DNA of 64,000 nt from an uncultured Pelagibacteraceae bacterium. GTDB lineage: Bacteria; Pseudomonadota; Alphaproteobacteria; Pelagibacterales; Pelagibacteraceae. Below the pieces are notes generated by a model. That model ran no database searches. It saw nothing but the letters and a program-made list of their open reading frames with translations, and was not told the DNA's origin. Of the stretch, positions 29,211 to 38,670 are shown one piece after another. Where the stretch lies: the NCBI GenBank assembly GCA_902623075.1, contig CACNSD010000004.1:39690-103689 (forward strand), in the 5' to 3' direction. Positions within the stretch are counted from its first letter, which is position 1. The number at the start of each line of letters is the position of its first letter. The translations under genes were made by a program, and so were the position numbers.

Positions 29211-29873
29211 ATGGAAAATATTAAAGCAATAATTTTTGATGCATATGGAACTTTATTTGATGTCAATTCAGCTGCTGAAAAGTGTAAAGATAAAATTGGT
29301 AATAGGTGGGAAGGTTTTGCTAATTATTGGAGAACTACACAACTAGAATACACTTGGCTAAGAAGTTTAATGAAACGCCATAAGAATTTTTGGCAAGTGA
29401 CAGAGGATAGTTTAGATAAATCAATGAAAGCTTACGAAATAGATTCTTCGATGAGAAATGAATTGTTAGATCTTTATAAAATTCTTTTGCCATTTAAAGA
29501 AGTACCCGAAGTCTTAAAATCATTAAAAGAAAAAGATTTAAAACTTGCAATTCTTTCTAATGGCACTCCTGCTCTTCTTGAACAACTAGTTAAAAGCAAT
29601 AATTTAGAAAATATATTTGATAATATTTTTTCTATTGAAGAGGTTGGTATTTATAAACCAGATTCCAAAGTTTATGATATGCCAATTAAAGAATATCAAA
29701 TTAATAAAAATGAAGTTGCTTTTTTAAGCTCTAACACTTGGGATGTGTCTGGTGGCGGAAATTATGGTTATAATTCTATTTGGGTAAATAGAAATCAAAA
29801 TATTTTTGATAATTTAGATTACAATCCTAGGTATAAAATAAATAATTTATTAGAGCTATTGCAGTTAATTTGA
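29211..29873 (+). CDS. HAD hydrolase, L-2-haloacid dehalogenase type II
   Basis: The 220-residue protein has the nucleophile Asp10 in IIFDAYGTLFD, ILSNGTPALLEQL (motif II), the lysine in YKPDSKVYD and SSNTWDVSGGGNYGY with WVNR, all matching type II haloacid dehalogenases. The family removes halogen from 2-haloacids, but many members have other substrates, so the chemistry is likely rather than certain. A structured spacer and a small gene follow. Confidence 0.88.
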   Translation: MENIKAIIFDAYGTLFDVNSAAEKCKDKIGNRWEGFANYWRTTQLEYTWLRSLMKRHKNFWQVTEDSLDKSMKAYEIDSSMRNELLDLYKILLPFKEVPEVLKSLKEKDLKLAILSNGTPALLEQLVKSNNLENIFDNIFSIEEVGIYKPDSKVYDMPIKEYQINKNEVAFLSSNTWDVSGGGNYGYNSIWVNRNQNIFDNLDYNPRYKINNLLELLQLI

Positions 29874-29905
29874 GGCGATCATTTGGCTTATTTCATAAGA
29901 TCGTC
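29874..29905 (+). other. Hairpin-forming spacer between the dehalogenase gene and a small ORF
   Basis: GGCGAT at 29874-29879 can pair with ATCGTC at 29900-29905 (one G-T pair), and CTTAT at 29887-29891 with ATAAG at 29895-29899 inside it, leaving a 7-base bulge. No T-run follows, so it is not a standard terminator. It ends 32 bases before the next ATG. Confidence 0.3.
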
Positions 29906-29937
29906 AAAAATATATCTTTCATTCGAAAGGAACAAAT

Positions 29938-30126
29938 ATGAGTGAAAAAAAAGAAATTTCTTTTGAAATATATTCTGACTCAGAGAAAATGTTGGAACAA
30001 ATTGTTGATAAATATGATCTACCAGATACATCAAAGGCATTAAGATGTTTAATGGATTATGTAGAGGAAAAAGAGGACGATTGGGATGATATGTTTGCAA
30101 CAATTCGTTGTAATAGATGTGGTTAG
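29938..30126 (+). CDS. Small acidic protein with C-terminal CxxC
   Basis: A 62-residue acidic protein that I cannot name with certainty. It starts with a good ribosome-binding site (AAAGGAAC). The first half (ISFEIYSDSEKMLEQIVDKY, then LPDTSKALRCLMDY) looks like a ribbon-helix-helix or related small fold, the middle is acidic (EEKEDDWDD), and the end is RCNRCG, a possible metal site. The arrangement resembles short conserved hypothetical proteins of marine bacteria. DoxX follows 18 bases later. Confidence 0.8.
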   Translation: MSEKKEISFEIYSDSEKMLEQIVDKYDLPDTSKALRCLMDYVEEKEDDWDDMFATIRCNRCG

Positions 30127-30144
30127 GAGTTAAATTAAATTTTA

Positions 30145-30513
30145 ATGACAAATATTATAGATTTATTAGGCAGAATATTTATATCAGCATTATTTTTTTT
30201 AAACGGAATTTTCAAAATTAATAATTATGAGGGCACAATCGAATGGATGGATGGCTACGGCTTACCCGGCATTATGATCATACCAGCAATTATTATTGAA
30301 ATAGTTGCCCCTATACTTATCGTAATTGGATATAAAACAAAAATTGCTGCCGCATTATTATTTTTATTTTGTATTTCTACTGCTTTTATTTTTCATAATG
30401 ATTTTAGTGATCAAATGCAATTAACAGCTTTTCTTAAAAATATTGCATTAGCAGGTGGCTTTATGTTCCTAATTGCAAATGGAGCGCGAGGTTACAGTTT
30501 AGATAAAAAATAA
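30145..30513 (+). CDS. DoxX family membrane protein
   Basis: The 122-residue protein has four membrane helices. LLGRIFISALFFLNGIFKI at the start and PGIMIIPAIIIEIVAPILIVIG in the middle are typical DoxX features, as is HNDFSDQMQLTAFLKNIALAGG near the end. DoxX proteins are linked to redox or membrane stress functions, but a reaction cannot be assigned. Confidence 0.88.
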   Translation: MTNIIDLLGRIFISALFFLNGIFKINNYEGTIEWMDGYGLPGIMIIPAIIIEIVAPILIVIGYKTKIAAALLFLFCISTAFIFHNDFSDQMQLTAFLKNIALAGGFMFLIANGARGYSLDKK

Positions 30514-30551
30514 TATTGAATTATAAAATATAAATACTATTTCTTAATCTT

Positions 30552-31388
30552 ATGAAAACAATTGAAGTAAGCAAAATTATAACGCCCATTCAGGCATCAG
30601 ATGGTGCTGGTGTAAAACTTAAGAGAAGTATTGGTGTTGAGCCAAATTATTTCGATCCTTTTTTAATGTTAGATGAGTTTGGATCAGAAAATAGTGAAGA
30701 TTATATTGCAGGTTTTCCACCCCACCCCCATAGAGGAATTGAAACAGTCACCTACATGTTAGCTGGAGACTTCGAGCATGAAGACAGTACTGGAGGAAAG
30801 GGAAGAATGACCGCTGGAGATGTGCAGTGGATGAAAACAGGAAGTGGAATAATTCACTCTGAAATGCCAGCAATGAAAGAAGGTAGACTTCACGGATTTC
30901 AGTTATGGATAAATATGCCTGCAAAATTAAAGATGAGCAAACCTGAGTATATTTATATTGATGCAGACAAAATGAGTGTTCATAAAGACGATAACAAGCA
31001 AGTTAAAGTCATAGCTGGTAAATTTGAAAATGCAGAAGGCCCTGTTAAAGGTCATAATGTTGAGCCAATTTATTTTGATGTCGAATTAAACAAAAATAAA
31101 GAATTCAATTTTAAATTACCATCTACTCATAATACTTTTATTTATTTGATTAAAGGTGAAATCGAAATTGGTAAAAATAAACACGACAATGTTAAAGATA
31201 GTACTTTAATATTATTAAAAAAAGGTGAAGATTTAACTGTAAAAGCTATGACGGATACTAAATTTTTACTTATTTCGGGAAAACCAATCAATGAAGAAAT
31301 TGCTAGAGGTGGGCCCTTTGTAATGAATACTAAAGCTGAAATCTTGCAAGCAGTTCAAGACTATCATAACGATACATTCGTAAAATAA
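30552..31388 (+). CDS. Pirin family protein
   Basis: A 278-residue bicupin. The N-terminal cupin has PPHPHRGIETVTYML and SGIIHSEMP, which carry the metal-binding histidines and glutamate; the C-terminal GGPFVMNTKAEILQA is a family signature. Some bacterial pirins have quercetinase activity and others interact with metabolic enzymes; the function here is open. A quinone oxidoreductase gene follows after three bases, which suggests a shared redox role. Confidence 0.93.
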   Translation: MKTIEVSKIITPIQASDGAGVKLKRSIGVEPNYFDPFLMLDEFGSENSEDYIAGFPPHPHRGIETVTYMLAGDFEHEDSTGGKGRMTAGDVQWMKTGSGIIHSEMPAMKEGRLHGFQLWINMPAKLKMSKPEYIYIDADKMSVHKDDNKQVKVIAGKFENAEGPVKGHNVEPIYFDVELNKNKEFNFKLPSTHNTFIYLIKGEIEIGKNKHDNVKDSTLILLKKGEDLTVKAMTDTKFLLISGKPINEEIARGGPFVMNTKAEILQAVQDYHNDTFVK

Positions 31389-31391
31389 ATT

Positions 31392-32366
31392 ATGAAAGCT
31401 GTAGAAATTAATAAAACTGGTGGACCTGAAGTTTTAGAAGTTAAAGATATATCTTTAGAGGGACCTGGTCCTGATCAAGTAACAATTGAACAAAAAGCAA
31501 TTGGTCTTAACTATATTGATACATATCATAGATCAGGTTTATATCCTTTAAAATTACCAATCGGTCTAGGATTAGAAGGTGCTGGAGTTATTACAGATGT
31601 TGGAGCGAATGTAAAAGACTTTGGAGTTGGTGATAAAATTTCTTATGCAGGAATACCTCTAGGTTCTTATTGTTCACATAGAAATTATCCAACTAAGAAT
31701 TTAGTAAAAGTACCAGATGGTATTGATCTTGAAATAGCAGCTACTTTAATGACAAAAGGATTAACAACTTTTTATCTTTTACATAAAACTTATCCAGTTA
31801 AAGCAGGACAAACAATATTATTTCACGCAGCAGCAGGTGGTGTTGGTCAGATTTTTGGACAATGGGCAAAAAGTTTAGGTTGTACTGTCATCGGTACAGT
31901 TGGATCAGATGAAAAAGTAAATATTGCAAAAGAAAATGGCTACGATCATATAATTAATTATAACAAAGAAAATTTTGCAGAAAAAGTTTTAGAAATTACA
32001 GACGGTAAGGGAGTGCCAGTTGTTTATGATGGTGTGGGTAAAGATACATTGGATGGATCTATTGAATGTTTAGCAGTAAGGGGCATGATGGTTTCGTTTG
32101 GTAATGCATCTGGACCATTATCTGATATTAATGTGCCTAAAGTCATTCAACCTAAAGGTCTTTACCTTGTAAGACCTTCAATGCAACAATATCTTTCTAC
32201 AAGAGACGAGCTTAATGAAGCTTCGAAAGTAATGTTTGAAAAAATTATTTCAGGTAAAATTAAAATAAAAATTTTTAAAAAGTATAGTTTAGAAGAAGTC
32301 GTTCAAGCTCATATAGATCTTGAAGGAAGAAAAATTTTAGGCCCCGCTGTATTAGTGCCTAACTAA
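31392..32366 (+). CDS. qor: NADPH:quinone oxidoreductase, zinc-free MDR family
   Basis: A 324-residue medium-chain dehydrogenase of the zeta-crystallin type. It has YIDTYHRSGLYPLKLP with the following GLEGAGVI near the N-terminus and the nucleotide fold FHAAAGGVGQIFGQWAKSLG near residue 145. Zinc ligands of alcohol dehydrogenases are absent. The enzyme reduces quinones using NADPH. Its end overlaps the convergent DUF2721 gene by eight bases. Confidence 0.93.
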   Translation: MKAVEINKTGGPEVLEVKDISLEGPGPDQVTIEQKAIGLNYIDTYHRSGLYPLKLPIGLGLEGAGVITDVGANVKDFGVGDKISYAGIPLGSYCSHRNYPTKNLVKVPDGIDLEIAATLMTKGLTTFYLLHKTYPVKAGQTILFHAAAGGVGQIFGQWAKSLGCTVIGTVGSDEKVNIAKENGYDHIINYNKENFAEKVLEITDGKGVPVVYDGVGKDTLDGSIECLAVRGMMVSFGNASGPLSDINVPKVIQPKGLYLVRPSMQQYLSTRDELNEASKVMFEKIISGKIKIKIFKKYSLEEVVQAHIDLEGRKILGPAVLVPN

Positions 32367-32763
32367 CATCAACATCCATATCTGACATATGGAGCTTAAG
32401 AGCATTTGTTGAAATTTGGATTTCTCTTATAAAAAAAATTATTGATATAATCATCGATAAACAACAAGATCCAAAAATTACTCTAGCCAAAAATAATTTA
32501 TCTAAGTATAAAGCAAATACAGTCAACATATTAAATAGAAAACCAAATGAGGCAAACAATATAGTCCACCTTAAAAGTGTTATTCTTCCACTTAAATTAA
32601 TAAATTGTTTTTTCCATTCTGGTGGGATGTGCTTTTCATAGACATGCTCATCATGAAGCTGTCGTATTAAAATACTTAAGGAATGAAATCTATTACTATA
32701 AACCGCCATCATCAGTGGAATTGCTGGAAACATTAGTGCTGTGACTGTGTAATCTATATTCAT
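32359..32763 (-). CDS. DUF2721 family membrane protein
   Basis: A 134-residue protein with an N-terminal hydrophobic stretch and two more membrane segments in the second half. TALMFPAIPLMMAVYSNRFHSLSILIRQLHD, read in parts, and SGRITLLRWTILFASFGFL match the DUF2721 pattern of a membrane helix, an Arg-rich loop and a second helix pair. The function is unknown. It diverges from ubiA. Confidence 0.8.
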   Translation of the reverse strand: MNIDYTVTALMFPAIPLMMAVYSNRFHSLSILIRQLHDEHVYEKHIPPEWKKQFINLSGRITLLRWTILFASFGFLFNMLTVFALYLDKLFLARVIFGSCCLSMIISIIFFIREIQISTNALKLHMSDMDVDVS

Positions 32764-32815
32764 ACGAATCAGTTTGATTATGGATATAGCCTTTGTTATT
32801 TACAAGTAAAATATT

Positions 32816-33682
32816 ATGAACCATTTAAAACTTTTCATTAATCTGACAAGATTAAAAAAACCTATTGGCTATATGTTATTATTTTGGCCTTGTGCTTGGG
32901 GATTAACATTAGCATATGATTTTTCATTAGACTTAAGAATTTACTTTTTTTATTTAATTCTTTTTTTTTTAGGATCAGTTTTGATGAGATCAGCAGGATG
33001 TATTGTGAATGATATTTTGGATAGAAAGTTTGACTCAAAAGTATATCGTACTAAAAATCGACCAATCGCCTCTGGAAAGATTTCTGTACAGTTAGCTGTA
33101 TTCTATTCCCTGACATTATGTTTTTTAGCTTTTTTGGTTCTTTTAAATTTTAATTTATTTACGATAATATTAGCTTTAGGCTCTATGCCTCTTGCTTTTA
33201 CATATCCATTAATGAAAAGGTTTACATATTGGCCACAACTATTTTTAGGAGTCACTTTTAACTACGGCCTAATTCTTGGCTGGACTGCAATTCATGGTCA
33301 AATTAATATTGTACCAATTCTATTTTATACGGGGGCCATATTTTGGACACTGGGATATGACACTATCTATGGATATCAAGATATTAAAGATGATGAAATT
33401 ATAGGTTTAAAATCAACATCAATCAAATTTAAAGGCAACGCAAAAAAATTTTTGTTTACATGTTATGCTTTCTTAATCACTCTATTTCTAGTAGGAGGTT
33501 ATTTTATGGAATTTCATTATAGTTATTTCATTCTGATGGTTATTCCCTTTGTTCACTTATTTTTTTACCAGATGAAAATTTTTAACCCTGAAAATCCTTC
33601 GAGTTGCTTAAAAGTATTTAAAAGTAATAATTATTTTGGCATTTTAATACTAATAAATATTTTAATTGTGAAAAACTTATAA
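32816..33682 (+). CDS. ubiA: 4-hydroxybenzoate polyprenyltransferase
   Basis: UbiA attaches the polyprenyl tail to 4-hydroxybenzoate in ubiquinone synthesis. The 288-residue membrane protein has NDILDRKFDSKVYRTKNRP and GYDTIYGYQDIKDDEIIG, the two aspartate motifs that bind diphosphate through magnesium, and the GLKSTSI sequence typical of UbiA. Its stop shares a base with the ATG of the ABC transporter gene (TAATG). Confidence 0.95.
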   Translation: MNHLKLFINLTRLKKPIGYMLLFWPCAWGLTLAYDFSLDLRIYFFYLILFFLGSVLMRSAGCIVNDILDRKFDSKVYRTKNRPIASGKISVQLAVFYSLTLCFLAFLVLLNFNLFTIILALGSMPLAFTYPLMKRFTYWPQLFLGVTFNYGLILGWTAIHGQINIVPILFYTGAIFWTLGYDTIYGYQDIKDDEIIGLKSTSIKFKGNAKKFLFTCYAFLITLFLVGGYFMEFHYSYFILMVIPFVHLFFYQMKIFNPENPSSCLKVFKSNNYFGILILINILIVKNL

Positions 33683-35418
33683 TGAATAAATCTGAAATTT
33701 ATAAAAGATTATATAAAGATTATTCAAAAAAATATTTAAATAAAATATTATTATCAGCCTTTTTTTCTATCCTTGTAGCTGTTAGCACATCTGCTATTGC
33801 TTGGTTGTTAGATCCTGCAATAAAAAAACTTTTCATAGAAAAAGACCAAACATTAATAGTTTTGATACCTGTTTTAATTATTTTAGCATTTAGTGTTAAA
33901 GGAATATCTTTGTATATGGCTAAAGCAACAATGATTGGTGTAGGAGAATCAATTAAAAAAAAACTCCAGTATGACATGGTAAATAATTTAATTTCAACTG
34001 ATACTCAAATAATAGACAAAAAGCATTCTGGAAAATTTATTTCAAATCTAACTTATGATGTTACTCATATTACTAATTTATTAAGTACTGCTATATTAAC
34101 ACTATTTAAAGACTCTCTTACTCTTTTGGGATTGCTACTAGTAATGTTTATCCAAAATTGGAAGTTAGCTTTAATATCAATTATAATGATCCCACTCGCT
34201 AGTGTTGCTGCTAAAACTTTGGGAAAAAGAATGAGTAAAGTAACTACTGAGGCTCAGCAAAAATCAGGTCACTTAACGACTTATTTAGTTGAATTGTTCA
34301 AAAATCATAAATTAATTAAAATTTTTCAAAAAGAAAATTTTGAGAAAGAGAGAGCTAATAAATATTTGTCACAACTAAAGGAAAAAAGCCAAAAAATTCA
34401 AACTGTATTTGTAAGAATGTCTCCAATTATGGAAACATTTACCGGCTTTATGATAGCTATATTAATTTTTTATTCTGGAAAATTAATGGCTAGAGGTGAA
34501 CTTGATATAAATAATTTTTTTTCATTTTTAGCTGCCATGATGTTGGCTTATCAACCTGTTAGAGCTTTATCGACACTTAATATGGTTTTAAACCAAGGTT
34601 TATCTGCTGCTTCAAGAATTTTACCTATAATTGATCAAGAAAATGAAATTAAAGACATTGAGGAAGCGAAAGCAATTGAAATAATAAACTCTGAAATAAA
34701 ATTCAAGGATGTAAATTTTTCTTATGAAATGGATGAGGGGAAAACACTTAGCTCAATTAATGTACATTTTGAAGGAGGAAAAATGACTTCTTTAGTAGGT
34801 CATAGTGGTTCGGGTAAATCTACAATTTTAAATTTAATTCCAAGATTTTATGATGCACAATCTGGAGACATTAGAATTGATGATCAATCAATATACAAAA
34901 GCACAATCAAATCACTTAGAAGAGAGGTTTCGATGGTAAGTCAAGAAACTACTTTGTTTGATGATACAATAAAAAATAATATTAAATATGCTAAAGAAAA
35001 TGCGAGTGACGAAGAAATTTTTGAAGTTGCAAAATTATCATTTTGCGAGGAATTTATAAATAATCTTCCAAATAAATTTGAGACATTAATTGGAGAAAAT
35101 GGTGTTAGGTTATCGGGAGGTGAAAAACAAAGACTTTCAATTGCTAGAGCAATGTTGAAAAAAAGTTCGATTATACTATTAGATGAGGCAACATCTTCAC
35201 TAGACTCAGAAACTGAATCAAAAATTCAAGAAGCATTAAAAATTTTAACAAAAAATAAAACAACAATCGTAATTGCACATCGACTCTCTACAATTCTTAA
35301 CTCAAATAATATTTATGTAATAGATTCAGGAAGAATAGTAGAAAGTGGTCAACATAATGATCTTATGCAAAAATCTGATTTATATAAAAAGTTTTATGAA
35401 AAACAAATTCAAAAGTAA
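33682..35418 (+). CDS. msbA: MsbA-like lipid A ABC exporter
   Basis: A 578-residue half-transporter, with six membrane helices in the first ~310 residues and an ATPase domain after. Walker A GHSGSGKST, signature LSGGEKQRLS and Walker B IILLDEATSSLD are intact. ABC exporters of this type flip lipids or export drugs; its place directly before waaA and lpxK makes lipid A-core flipping the best guess. It likely acts as a homodimer in the inner membrane. Confidence 0.88.
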   Translation: MNKSEIYKRLYKDYSKKYLNKILLSAFFSILVAVSTSAIAWLLDPAIKKLFIEKDQTLIVLIPVLIILAFSVKGISLYMAKATMIGVGESIKKKLQYDMVNNLISTDTQIIDKKHSGKFISNLTYDVTHITNLLSTAILTLFKDSLTLLGLLLVMFIQNWKLALISIIMIPLASVAAKTLGKRMSKVTTEAQQKSGHLTTYLVELFKNHKLIKIFQKENFEKERANKYLSQLKEKSQKIQTVFVRMSPIMETFTGFMIAILIFYSGKLMARGELDINNFFSFLAAMMLAYQPVRALSTLNMVLNQGLSAASRILPIIDQENEIKDIEEAKAIEIINSEIKFKDVNFSYEMDEGKTLSSINVHFEGGKMTSLVGHSGSGKSTILNLIPRFYDAQSGDIRIDDQSIYKSTIKSLRREVSMVSQETTLFDDTIKNNIKYAKENASDEEIFEVAKLSFCEEFINNLPNKFETLIGENGVRLSGGEKQRLSIARAMLKKSSIILLDEATSSLDSETESKIQEALKILTKNKTTIVIAHRLSTILNSNNIYVIDSGRIVESGQHNDLMQKSDLYKKFYEKQIQK

Positions 35419-35420
35419 AT

Positions 35421-36671
35421 ATGTTCTTTTTATATCAATTAATAACTTCAATTTTAGTAATTATATCTCCAATTGTAATAATTTATAGAATTCTAATAAA
35501 TAAAGAAGATAAAAAAAGATTTTTAGAAAAATTTAGTTTTTACTCCAAATTAAAAAAGGAGGGTAAGCTGATATGGTTTCATGGAGCAAGTGTTGGAGAG
35601 ATATTAAGCATAATTCCTCTTATTAAACATTATGAAAAAAATAAATCTATAAAACAAATTTTAATTACTTCAAGTACTCTAAGTTCTTCAAAAGTTTTAA
35701 AAAAATATAAATTTAAAAAAACAATTCATCAATTTTATCCAATAGATCACTTCATTTTTACAAAAAAATTTTTAGACTATTGGAAACCAGATTTGTCAAT
35801 TTTTATCGACTCTGAAATTTGGCCGTGTATGTATAAAAAATTGTATGAAAAAAACATTCCTTTAGTTTTATTAAATGCTCGTTTAACAAATAAATCTTTT
35901 AAAAATTGGATTAAATTAAAAAATTTTGCAAAAAGTATATTTAATAAAATTACAATTGCATACCCACAAAATCTCGAAACAAAAAATTATTTAAATCAAT
36001 TTGATTTAAAAAAAATCAAGATGATTGGAAATTTAAAATTTGCAGAAAATTATGAAGAGAAATTGATTAGGATTAATAAAAGGCTTGAAAAAGAATTCAA
36101 ATCAAAAAAAATTTGGATTGCATCTAGTACTCACAAAAAAGAAGAAGTATTTTGCGCGAAGACACATTTAGAATTAAAAAAAAGAGTGAAGAATCTTATA
36201 ACTATAATTATACCAAGACATATTCATAGATTGAATGAAATAAAAACTGAAATAAACAATTTTAACTTAAACATATCTTGTCATAGTTCACGAGTAAACA
36301 ATTTAAAAAAAGTTGATATTTATATTGTTGATACATTTGGTGAAACAAAGAAATTTCATAATATTGGACCTTCAGTTTTTTTTGGGGGGTCCATTATAAA
36401 TAGAGGAGGACAAAACCCTTTAGAAGCAGCACGATTTGGTGCAAAGATATTACATGGTCCTAATATAGATAATTTCAAGGATGTATATAAATTACTGAAA
36501 GCTTTTAAAATTTCTAAAAAAATTTCAACACCAAAACAACTGGCATCAGCAATAACTTTTAAAAAAAATAAATTTTCTGGTATTAAAATTAAGAATATAG
36601 GTAAAAAAATACTTAAAAAAACTATACAAGAACTAGATTATTTTATTAGTGATGAATTTAAAAAAACCTAA
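35421..36671 (+). CDS. waaA: 3-deoxy-D-manno-octulosonic acid (Kdo) transferase
   Basis: WaaA adds Kdo to lipid IVA. The 416-residue protein has an N-terminal membrane anchor, IWFHGASVGEILSIIPLI near residue 50 with the catalytic Glu, FIDSEIWPCM, LNARLTNKSF, and the C-terminal GGSIINRGGQNPLEAARFG typical of GT30 enzymes. It overlaps lpxK and is part of the lipid A cluster. Confidence 0.95.
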   Translation: MFFLYQLITSILVIISPIVIIYRILINKEDKKRFLEKFSFYSKLKKEGKLIWFHGASVGEILSIIPLIKHYEKNKSIKQILITSSTLSSSKVLKKYKFKKTIHQFYPIDHFIFTKKFLDYWKPDLSIFIDSEIWPCMYKKLYEKNIPLVLLNARLTNKSFKNWIKLKNFAKSIFNKITIAYPQNLETKNYLNQFDLKKIKMIGNLKFAENYEEKLIRINKRLEKEFKSKKIWIASSTHKKEEVFCAKTHLELKKRVKNLITIIIPRHIHRLNEIKTEINNFNLNISCHSSRVNNLKKVDIYIVDTFGETKKFHNIGPSVFFGGSIINRGGQNPLEAARFGAKILHGPNIDNFKDVYKLLKAFKISKKISTPKQLASAITFKKNKFSGIKIKNIGKKILKKTIQELDYFISDEFKKT

Positions 36672-37584
36672 ATTTTGGGATCTAAAAAAGCCAAACATAA
36701 CGGCATATATTTTGTTTCCAATTGCACATTTAATTCAATTAATTGGGTTTTTTTTGAAAAATTCCGATCCTAAAAAATTTAAAATTAAAACAATTTGTTT
36801 AGGAAATATATACCTTGGTGGAACTGGAAAAACGTCTCTAAGCATTGCAATAAATAAACTATTAACTCAAAAAAAAATAAAATCGTGCTTTGTGAAAAAA
36901 TTTTATAAAAATCAAATCGATGAACAAAAACTTTTGAGCAAACATGGGAAACTTTTTTTGGCAAATAAGAGAACTGAGTCACTTATTCAGGCACAGAAAG
37001 AAAATTTTGAAATAGCAATACTTGATGACGGACTTCAGGATAACTCAATTGATTATGACATAAAATTTTTATGCTTTAACACTATCAATTGGATTGGAAA
37101 TGGAATGACAATTCCCGCTGGTCCCTTAAGAGAAAAAATAAGTTCACTAAAAAATTATAAAAATATTTTTTTAAATGGAAATCTAGAAAATATCGAAAAA
37201 TTAAAAGATAAGATATTAAGTATTAATCCAAATATAAATATTCATTTAGGTCAATATCAACTTTTAAATATCAAGGAATTTAATTTAAATGATAAATTTT
37301 TCGTTTTTTCAGGGATAGGTAATCATCAAACTTTTATTAATATGATTAAAAATTTTAATTTAAATATTATTAAAGATGTAGAGTTTCCAGATCATTACAA
37401 ATATTCTTTGAAAGACATAAATAATATTTTAAATGAAGCAAATAAATTAAATTGCAAAATAATTACGACTGAAAAAGATCATATAAGGCTAAACAATGAA
37501 AATATAAATATTAATAGTATCAAATTTATAAAATCAGAATTAAAAATTATTGACGAAAGCAGATTAATTGACTGTATAAACTAA
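36652..37584 (+). CDS. lpxK: Tetraacyldisaccharide 4'-kinase
   Basis: LpxK phosphorylates the lipid A disaccharide at the 4' position. LGNIYLGGTGKTSLSIAI contains the P-loop, ILDDGLQDNSID the acidic motif, AGPLREKISSLK follows, and FPDHYKYS lies near the end. I start at ATG 36652; a GTG one codon earlier is possible. It overlaps waaA by 20 bases. Confidence 0.95.
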   Translation: MNLKKPKFWDLKKPNITAYILFPIAHLIQLIGFFLKNSDPKKFKIKTICLGNIYLGGTGKTSLSIAINKLLTQKKIKSCFVKKFYKNQIDEQKLLSKHGKLFLANKRTESLIQAQKENFEIAILDDGLQDNSIDYDIKFLCFNTINWIGNGMTIPAGPLREKISSLKNYKNIFLNGNLENIEKLKDKILSINPNINIHLGQYQLLNIKEFNLNDKFFVFSGIGNHQTFINMIKNFNLNIIKDVEFPDHYKYSLKDINNILNEANKLNCKIITTEKDHIRLNNENININSIKFIKSELKIIDESRLIDCIN

Positions 37585-37587
37585 ACT

Positions 37588-38448
37588 ATGAAATATTTAA
37601 AATACTTAATTCAATTTATATTAATAATAATATTATTTATAGTTTTTAAAATTTTGGGACCAAATAAATCATCTTATTTGGGAGGAAAATTATTTGAAAT
37701 AATTGGTCCTTTTTTCAGATCTAAAAAACTAATTTACTCAAATATTAAAAAAGCAATACCAAATATAAATTCTGAGGATCTAAAGAAAATTGTAAAATTA
37801 ATGTGGAATAATTACGGAAGGATTTTTGCTGAATATGTATTTATTAAAGACTTCAGGAATGGAAAACTAAGAAAAAATATTAAAATAGAAGGTGAAGAAA
37901 ATCTTCAAAAAATCATTAAAGAAAATAAGCAAGTCGTATTCATATCTGCACATTTCAGTAATTTTGAATTAATGGCTATGTATTTGGATAAATCGAATAT
38001 AAACTTATCAGCTTTGTATCGTCCATTAAATAATGTTTTCCTTAATAAAATTATGGAAGATATTAGGAAAAAATATATTTGTAAAAATCAGATAAAAAAA
38101 GGGATTAGTGGATTGAGAGAAATGATTAATCTCAATAAGAATAATTTTTCAACTGCTTTAATGGTTGATCAAAGAGTTTCGGAAGGTATTAAATCTAATT
38201 TTTTTAACCAAAAAGCTTTAACTACAACAATACCGGCTCAACTTGTTAAAAAGTTCAATCTTCCTATAATTCCTATATATATTGAGAGAATAGAGGGTAT
38301 AAATTTTAAAATTACAATTAATAAACCAATATTTTTTTCAAAAGAAGAGACAACTCAGTATATTACAGATGAGTTAAATAAAATTATTGAAACAATGATT
38401 CTAAAAAATCCTGAGCAGTGGATATGGTCGCATAATCGATGGAAATAA
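37588..38448 (+). CDS. lpxL: Lipid A biosynthesis acyltransferase, LpxL/HtrB family
   Basis: The 286-residue protein has an N-terminal membrane anchor, then the catalytic H-x4-E in SAHFSNFELMAMYL, the YRPLNN motif, MVDQRVSEG, and the typical ending PEQWIWSHNRWK. It transfers a secondary acyl chain to Kdo2-lipid IVA. It closes the msbA-waaA-lpxK-lpxL unit. Confidence 0.93.
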   Translation: MKYLKYLIQFILIIILFIVFKILGPNKSSYLGGKLFEIIGPFFRSKKLIYSNIKKAIPNINSEDLKKIVKLMWNNYGRIFAEYVFIKDFRNGKLRKNIKIEGEENLQKIIKENKQVVFISAHFSNFELMAMYLDKSNINLSALYRPLNNVFLNKIMEDIRKKYICKNQIKKGISGLREMINLNKNNFSTALMVDQRVSEGIKSNFFNQKALTTTIPAQLVKKFNLPIIPIYIERIEGINFKITINKPIFFSKEETTQYITDELNKIIETMILKNPEQWIWSHNRWK

Positions 38449-38451
38449 TAG

Positions 38452-38649
38452 TTATTTTTTAGTATTTTTTTCTCTTTTTTGTGAAGCCTCTTTATAAGAA
38501 AAATAAGGCTCTTGCAGCTCAACGTTCCAATAAGTTAAATTTTCTAAGGGTATTTTTTTTCCTGAAACTGCACATTCAACATAATCTCCGTTACTAATTA
38601 TTTGAAAGTTATTAGGTAAATATTTCAATTTTGCTAATTTTTTATTCAT
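38452..38649 (-). CDS. DUF2093 family protein
   Basis: A 65-residue protein of unknown function. The core LPNNFQIISNGDYVECAVSG followed by KKIPLENLTYWNVELQEPY matches DUF2093, a small family of alphaproteobacteria. The ATG at 38649 is preferred over an upstream start at 38709, which would overlap the start of divergent purD by 39 bases and add residues not seen in the family. Confidence 0.85.
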   Translation of the reverse strand: MNKKLAKLKYLPNNFQIISNGDYVECAVSGKKIPLENLTYWNVELQEPYFSYKEASQKREKNTKK

Positions 38650-38670
38650 TTTTAGTTTATATAGTTTTAT

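Noticed and set aside
29888..30151. 87-codon minus-strand frame across the small CxxC gene
   Set aside because: The plus-strand gene has a strong ribosome-binding site and a balanced acidic composition; the minus frame does not.
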